Shown here in pieces: positions 60,366-64,000 of a stretch of DNA of 64,000 nucleotides. Numbering within the stretch: the first letter of the stretch is position 1; each line of letters opens with the position of its first letter. Made by a program: the position numbers and the translations under genes. The notes beneath the pieces are model-generated. The model was given only the letters and a program-made list of their open reading frames with translations. It was not told the DNA's origin and searched no databases. This DNA comes from CAILDB01 sp049695975 (GTDB lineage Bacteria; Patescibacteriota; Minisyncoccia; Phycocordibacterales; GWA1-40-21): the NCBI GenBank assembly GCA_049695975.1, contig JBAVTE010000009.1:6890-70889 (forward strand). Reading direction: 5' to 3'.

Positions 60366-62294
60366 TTATTCTTTAAGTTTTTCCACACGTAGCATATCAC
60401 GCAATTCTTTTTCAGGAATTTCTTTTATTGGTGGTTTTTGTTCTAACTTTATCTCAGGTTTTTTATCTATCTCACTTTTATTTTGATGAAGATTCGCATT
60501 GTTATTATCTGGAATTTTTGATCCAAGTACGGCCTCGATTGCAGATTTTAAATCAGAAATATTTTTAGGTTTATTTATTTCTAATTCTCCATGTTGTTTT
60601 CTTTCACTTTCAAAGGTAGATGGGCAGATTCCTGTCTTCCCAGGAATAAAAGATGGGTGTGAAGATGACAAATCAGAATTTGTCACTTTTTTTACCATTT
60701 CCTTTAATGGCAAAAATCCTTCGCCATCTTCTTCTGTATCATCTATCAAAGGCGGTTTTTGAAAAACCGGTCTACTATGCTGAATCGGCAAAACAGGTTT
60801 TTCCTGAGCTTGTGGCTTTTGAAAAATCGGCTTCGCTTCATGATTTGGTAAAATAGGTTTTTGTTCAGTTTTTGGAACAAATTCTTTTTTGGGTAACACT
60901 TTTTCTAAAACTGGCAAACTCTTCGCTGAAACAGGATCTGGTTCCACCACTGAAATCGGTGAAACTTTCGAAGGCGGGAAAGATTTCGACTGTGCTACCA
61001 GCTTGTGATCAGAAGCAAACCATTTTTTTATTGAATCTTCTACCATAGCTCGTGGGTGTGCAAACTGTCTCCTGGATTCTTCTATGATTTCTCTTTTATA
61101 TGATATCACTGGTTCTGGATATGGTGGAAGTGTCGCTCCAGAAAAAGGAGTGGAAGAAGCCCCGTCGATCATCAGCTTCAAATAAATTTGGAATATACCG
61201 AGGTTTACCAAATCCTCGGCGGTAAACTGTGGAGCAAACTCTTTTTCAAGTACTTCTGCATCAAAGGCACCGACTCGAAACGTAATCATTGTGCCGACGT
61301 TACCAAAGACAGCGGCGCGCACTTCCTCTGGCATCTGCTCGATATACTGGTGGGTAATAGTAAGATTGAGTTTGTATTTTCTTGCTTCCGAAAGAATATT
61401 TGCAAATGATTCATTTGCAAAAGATTGAAATTCATCGACATATAGATAAAAATTTGGAAGTTTTTTCAACTCTTTCTCCTGAATATCTGCACGACTCATT
61501 GCAGCAAGATAAATTTTGGTTACAAGCATACTTCCGAGAAGCATTGCGTTTGATTCCCCCACTCTTCCTTTTGAAAGGTTTATAATCAAAATCTTTTTTT
61601 CATCCATTATTTTTCTAATATCGAAAGAAGATTTTTCTTGCCCAACTATATTTCTAATCAGAGGGTTTGATGTAAACTGACCGACTTTGTTTTGAATAGC
61701 GGGAGTGGCTTCTGCCGCAAACCTGTCGGTATATTTTGCAAATTCCTCCGTCCAAAATGATTTTACTGACGGGTCTTTGATATTGTCCACCACAACTTTT
61801 CTAAATTCTTTATCAGAAAGCATTCTATTGACCCCGAGAAGTGTAGCACCCGGAAATTCGAGAAGTGCCAAAATAGTATTACTCAAAATATATTCCATCC
61901 TAGCAGACCAAGCATCTTCCCAAATCTTCTTAAATGTACTCATAAGGCCCGATGCGACCAAATGTCTCTTGTCGTCTCCCACATCTTCCATAACATTAAA
62001 AGATATAGGATGTTCTAGATCAAAAGGCGCAAAATATAAAACATCTTTCATTCTTTCGGGTGGAATATATTCAAGTAAAAGTTCCGCTGTTTTTCCATGA
62101 GGATCAATAAAAGCCATACCTTCACCGTTTTGAATATCTTGAATAGCCATATTTTCAAGCAAGGTTGACTTTCCCATACCTGTCTTTCCGATGACATACA
62201 TATGGCGTGTTCTATCTTTTGCTTTTATACCAAATCTAACTCTTTTATTTCTAGAGTCAGTTTCGGCAAAATATGTTACTTTTTCTGGTTCCAT
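60366..62294 (-). CDS. TraD/VirD4-like or FtsK-like DNA-binding ATPase
   Basis: 642 aa. Walker A GKTGMGKST (36-44), then IDPHGKTAELLLEYIP, Walker B FYLYVDEFQSF followed by ANESFANILSEARKYKLNLTITHQYIEQM, the arrangement of type IV secretion system DNA-binding (TraG/TraD C-terminal) ATPases widely present in Patescibacteria. No N-terminal membrane segments are visible. The last 230 residues form a low-complexity Pro/Lys/Glu-rich tail with repeats of KPxLPxxxxxPxFQKP. It may drive DNA transport or type IV pilus-linked uptake. The start has a TATATT box 6 nt upstream. Confidence 0.85.
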   Translation of the reverse strand: MEPEKVTYFAETDSRNKRVRFGIKAKDRTRHMYVIGKTGMGKSTLLENMAIQDIQNGEGMAFIDPHGKTAELLLEYIPPERMKDVLYFAPFDLEHPISFNVMEDVGDDKRHLVASGLMSTFKKIWEDAWSARMEYILSNTILALLEFPGATLLGVNRMLSDKEFRKVVVDNIKDPSVKSFWTEEFAKYTDRFAAEATPAIQNKVGQFTSNPLIRNIVGQEKSSFDIRKIMDEKKILIINLSKGRVGESNAMLLGSMLVTKIYLAAMSRADIQEKELKKLPNFYLYVDEFQSFANESFANILSEARKYKLNLTITHQYIEQMPEEVRAAVFGNVGTMITFRVGAFDAEVLEKEFAPQFTAEDLVNLGIFQIYLKLMIDGASSTPFSGATLPPYPEPVISYKREIIEESRRQFAHPRAMVEDSIKKWFASDHKLVAQSKSFPPSKVSPISVVEPDPVSAKSLPVLEKVLPKKEFVPKTEQKPILPNHEAKPIFQKPQAQEKPVLPIQHSRPVFQKPPLIDDTEEDGEGFLPLKEMVKKVTNSDLSSSHPSFIPGKTGICPSTFESERKQHGELEINKPKNISDLKSAIEAVLGSKIPDNNNANLHQNKSEIDKKPEIKLEQKPPIKEIPEKELRDMLRVEKLKE

Positions 62295-62318
62295 TCTAAT
62301 AATATAATATCACAAAAA

Positions 62319-63512
62319 CTACTCTGACAATAAAGCTGATTTTGTATAAACATTACTTGCATTCCAAAGAAGCCAAGAATCAAGCCCGATATCATAAACA
62401 GCTTGTATTTCTGCTTTCACCATAGCCGAGGTATAAGTTGCACCAAGATTAAAATCTTGAAGCCAAGGGCGAAGTTGTTTTATAGAAATTCTGTTTCTAA
62501 TTTCCGATGGAGTACTCGTCGCTAAGTTTGCTTTTAAGTTATTAACTTTTAATATAGCTCCCTCCATCGAAAGTTTGATAACATCATATGGATGATCGGC
62601 AGGATTTGCAAAACCATTCCAAGTATCTGGGTAATGTGAAGGATAAACCATAGGACTAATATAATCAAAATAAAGCAAAGCGTCATCCAAAACTTGGCCA
62701 ATATTTAAATCAAAATTTGTGGTAGTCACCATCCCAAACATATCTGCGGAAAGTGGTACTCCTAAATCATTTAGATTATCTCTCAAATATTTGTAAAAAT
62801 TTTTCATTACCGTCTGCTTAGATAAATTTTTACTAAAAGGATATGCGATATCTTTCATATTGCCATCTGAAGGAAATCTAATGTAGTCAAAATTTAATTC
62901 ATCAAAACCTATAGCGTATGATTCCCTACCAATAGCAATGAGATAATCCCAAACTTCTTTTGAGCCAGAATCAAGCCAGCTTACACCTTTGTAATCTTTC
63001 CACACAGAGCCATCACTTGCTCGCTTTACAGCAAGCTCTGGACGAACTTTGACCAGATGACTATCTTGGAAAGAAGAAATTCTTCCAATAACATAAATGC
63101 CTTTTTCATGAAGTTCTTTTACAAAATCCTTCAAATCAGAAACTTTACACCCCTCACCCGTGTTCCCTTTTAATAAAGGATTTTCAGAATCAAAAGAGAT
63201 TGTTCCTGTATAGTCCTTCACGTCTATCACAATAGAATTTATTTCCGTAGAAGTTGCAATTGCCACAAGCTTTTCTCGGAAAGTCAGGCTCGATGCAGCA
63301 CAAGCAGTCATATATATAGCACGTACCTGACTCGGAGTTTTGATATGAGTGATGATTGGTTTTGCGGGATTTTTTTGTTCAGGTAAAATCTGGGAGACTA
63401 TAAAGGAAGAGGAAGAAAATATTGGAATAACAAAATAAAAAATAATGATAAGTAAAATGGATAAAATTAAAAAATAAATATAACCACTTTTTAATATCGA
63501 TCCTTTTTGCAT
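62319..63512 (-). CDS. DUF4015 putative glycoside hydrolase, membrane-anchored
   Basis: 397 aa with an N-terminal membrane segment (IYFLILSILLIIIFYFVIPIF). The extracytoplasmic domain has VRAIYMTACAASS, INSIVIDVKDYTGTISF, GIYVIGRISSFQDSHLVKVRPELAV, FDELNFDYIRFPSDG and YISPMVYPSHYP, the TIM-barrel landmarks of the DUF4015 family related to glycoside hydrolases. Could cut or remodel cell-surface or environmental glycans; enzymatic activity is not proven. Starts 4 nt after the small membrane protein. Confidence 0.85.
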   Translation of the reverse strand: MQKGSILKSGYIYFLILSILLIIIFYFVIPIFSSSSFIVSQILPEQKNPAKPIITHIKTPSQVRAIYMTACAASSLTFREKLVAIATSTEINSIVIDVKDYTGTISFDSENPLLKGNTGEGCKVSDLKDFVKELHEKGIYVIGRISSFQDSHLVKVRPELAVKRASDGSVWKDYKGVSWLDSGSKEVWDYLIAIGRESYAIGFDELNFDYIRFPSDGNMKDIAYPFSKNLSKQTVMKNFYKYLRDNLNDLGVPLSADMFGMVTTTNFDLNIGQVLDDALLYFDYISPMVYPSHYPDTWNGFANPADHPYDVIKLSMEGAILKVNNLKANLATSTPSEIRNRISIKQLRPWLQDFNLGATYTSAMVKAEIQAVYDIGLDSWLLWNASNVYTKSALLSE

Positions 63513-63516
63513 TTTT

Positions 63517-63750
63517 TTACTTTTGTTCTTGTTGAGGGTTACTTTCTGAAAAAGTGTCTTTTTTGATAATAGTACCAGAATGTATAGTCCTTAAAACTTC
63601 ATGAAGCTCTCTTCTTATCAATAAAGAAAGTATGAGAATAATCACACCAAAAGATATATAAATAAAATTTGTAAAACCATGAGGAAAAGCAGTAAAGGGC
63701 ATAACCATTAAAAGGAAGCCGAGTACTGAGATTGAAGAAATTTTTATCAT
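63517..63750 (-). CDS. hypothetical small membrane protein
   Basis: 77 aa with two membrane segments (about 5-22 and 27-44) and a charged cytoplasmic tail (RRELHEVLRTIHSG...NPQQEQK). Not recognised. Four nt upstream of the DUF4015 gene on the same strand, so probably co-expressed. No strong ribosome-binding site. Confidence 0.6.
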   Translation of the reverse strand: MIKISSISVLGFLLMVMPFTAFPHGFTNFIYISFGVIILILSLLIRRELHEVLRTIHSGTIIKKDTFSESNPQQEQK

Positions 63751-63864
63751 AATATTTTTTAAAATTATAATTTATAATGTCCATCAAATATACCATAGTT
63801 TCCCCCAAAGAAAAAGAAAATTTCTCGGGGTCCTGTCGACCTATTCCTTTTGAAATACGCACAT

Positions 63865-63985
63865 AAAATCCTGCTGGATTTTTGTTATTCCTTACAGGAA
63901 CAGTACACCTTTCACATTTTGAATACAAAATGTTCAAGGTCTTTCATTTGGGTCCCTACCCAAATTTCAACTCGGCCCGTCGGCC
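63865..63985. other. array of five consecutive short hairpins
   Basis: Five perfect stems follow each other: 63865-63882 (AAAATCC/GGATTTT), 63888-63900 (TTCCT/AGGAA), 63914-63933 (ACATTTTG/CAAAATGT), 63946-63965 (ATTTGGGT/ACCCAAAT) and 63974-63985 (GGCC/GGCC), each with a 3-4 nt loop. No gene or known RNA family is recognised. The array runs toward the window edge. Confidence 0.65.
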
Positions 63986-64000
63986 TGCGTAATGTATTTC

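Noticed and set aside
61399..61421. TTTGCAAAT/ATTTGCAAA palindrome in the TraD-like gene
   Set aside because: It arises from codons of the conserved SFANESFANIL segment, so it is better explained by protein constraint.
63599..63937. 112-codon minus-strand frame over the hairpin array
   Set aside because: Overlaps the 77-aa membrane protein in another frame, covers the hairpins, and shows no domain.
1..64000. Alternative genetic code with TGA as sense codon
   Set aside because: Conserved proteins such as DnaE, RpoB, RpoC and TypA read full length with the standard code and need no TGA read-through.

Overview
The window is a compact, AT-rich bacterial chromosome segment with tightly packed genes and short intergenic gaps. 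Reduced-size core proteins (RpoB 1066 aa, RpoC about 1225 aa, DnaE about 1080 aa), a phosphoketolase/acetate kinase pair as the only visible carbon metabolism, DUF4015 and TraD-like proteins, and Cys-bounded PKD surface proteins together suggest a Patescibacteria/CPR genome, most likely Parcubacteria. This is inference from gene content; no database search was possible. The standard code is used: conserved proteins read full length with TGA as stop.

Layout. 1-3.7 kb (minus): rpmF, a nusB-Nudix fusion, rnc, a small unknown gene and the 5' part of smc, apparently one operon. 3.8-9.4 kb: a Nudix hydrolase, divergent rnhB and dnaE, and a secreted FG-GAP/PKD protein. 9.5-11.5 kb: thrS behind a T-box leader. 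11.5-12.1 kb: a transposase remnant and a tRNA-Asn whose two ends are both copied in inverted orientation next to it. 12.4-16.0 kb: ackA and xfp. 16.1-22.9 kb: a glycine-heptad repeat protein, typA, an RRM protein, hisS, an exonuclease, uppP and a DsbA-like protein. 22.9-41.5 kb (minus): a UvrD-like helicase-nuclease, tspO, dnaG-rpoD, rpoBC, a Pif1-like helicase and the rpsP-khpA-trmD group. 41.8-43.2 kb: a PKD surface protein. 43.8-59.0 kb: a surface-glycan locus with O-antigen ligase-like protein, flippase, about eight glycosyltransferases (including GT10 and GT11 fucosyltransferases), two epimerase/dehydratases, an O-acyltransferase and a DUF268 protein. 59-64 kb (minus): murD, a TraD/VirD4-like ATPase, a DUF4015 protein and a small membrane protein.

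How the genes fit together. Replication and transcription are represented by dnaE, dnaG, rpoBCD, rnhB and helicases. Translation is represented by thrS, hisS, rpsP, rpmF, trmD, typA and tRNA-Asn. The envelope is represented by uppP and murD for peptidoglycan, the glycan locus, and exported PKD proteins whose paired cysteines could be substrates of the DsbA-like protein. Phosphoketolase with acetate kinase would give ATP through acetyl phosphate.

The least expected signals are not whole genes: (i) a complete T-box antiterminator/terminator with a very short upstream region before thrS; (ii) palindromic elements read in frame inside conserved genes (uppP twice, murD, the UvrD-like and Pif1-like helicases), with a 21-bp core also found upstream of typA; (iii) a 60-120 bp dispersed repeat with three copies, two of them forming a large inverted repeat upstream of trmD; (iv) several well-formed promoters placed 6-9 nt from the start codon, implying leaderless mRNAs; (v) the tRNA-Asn inverted repeats; and (vi) five consecutive small hairpins at the right edge.
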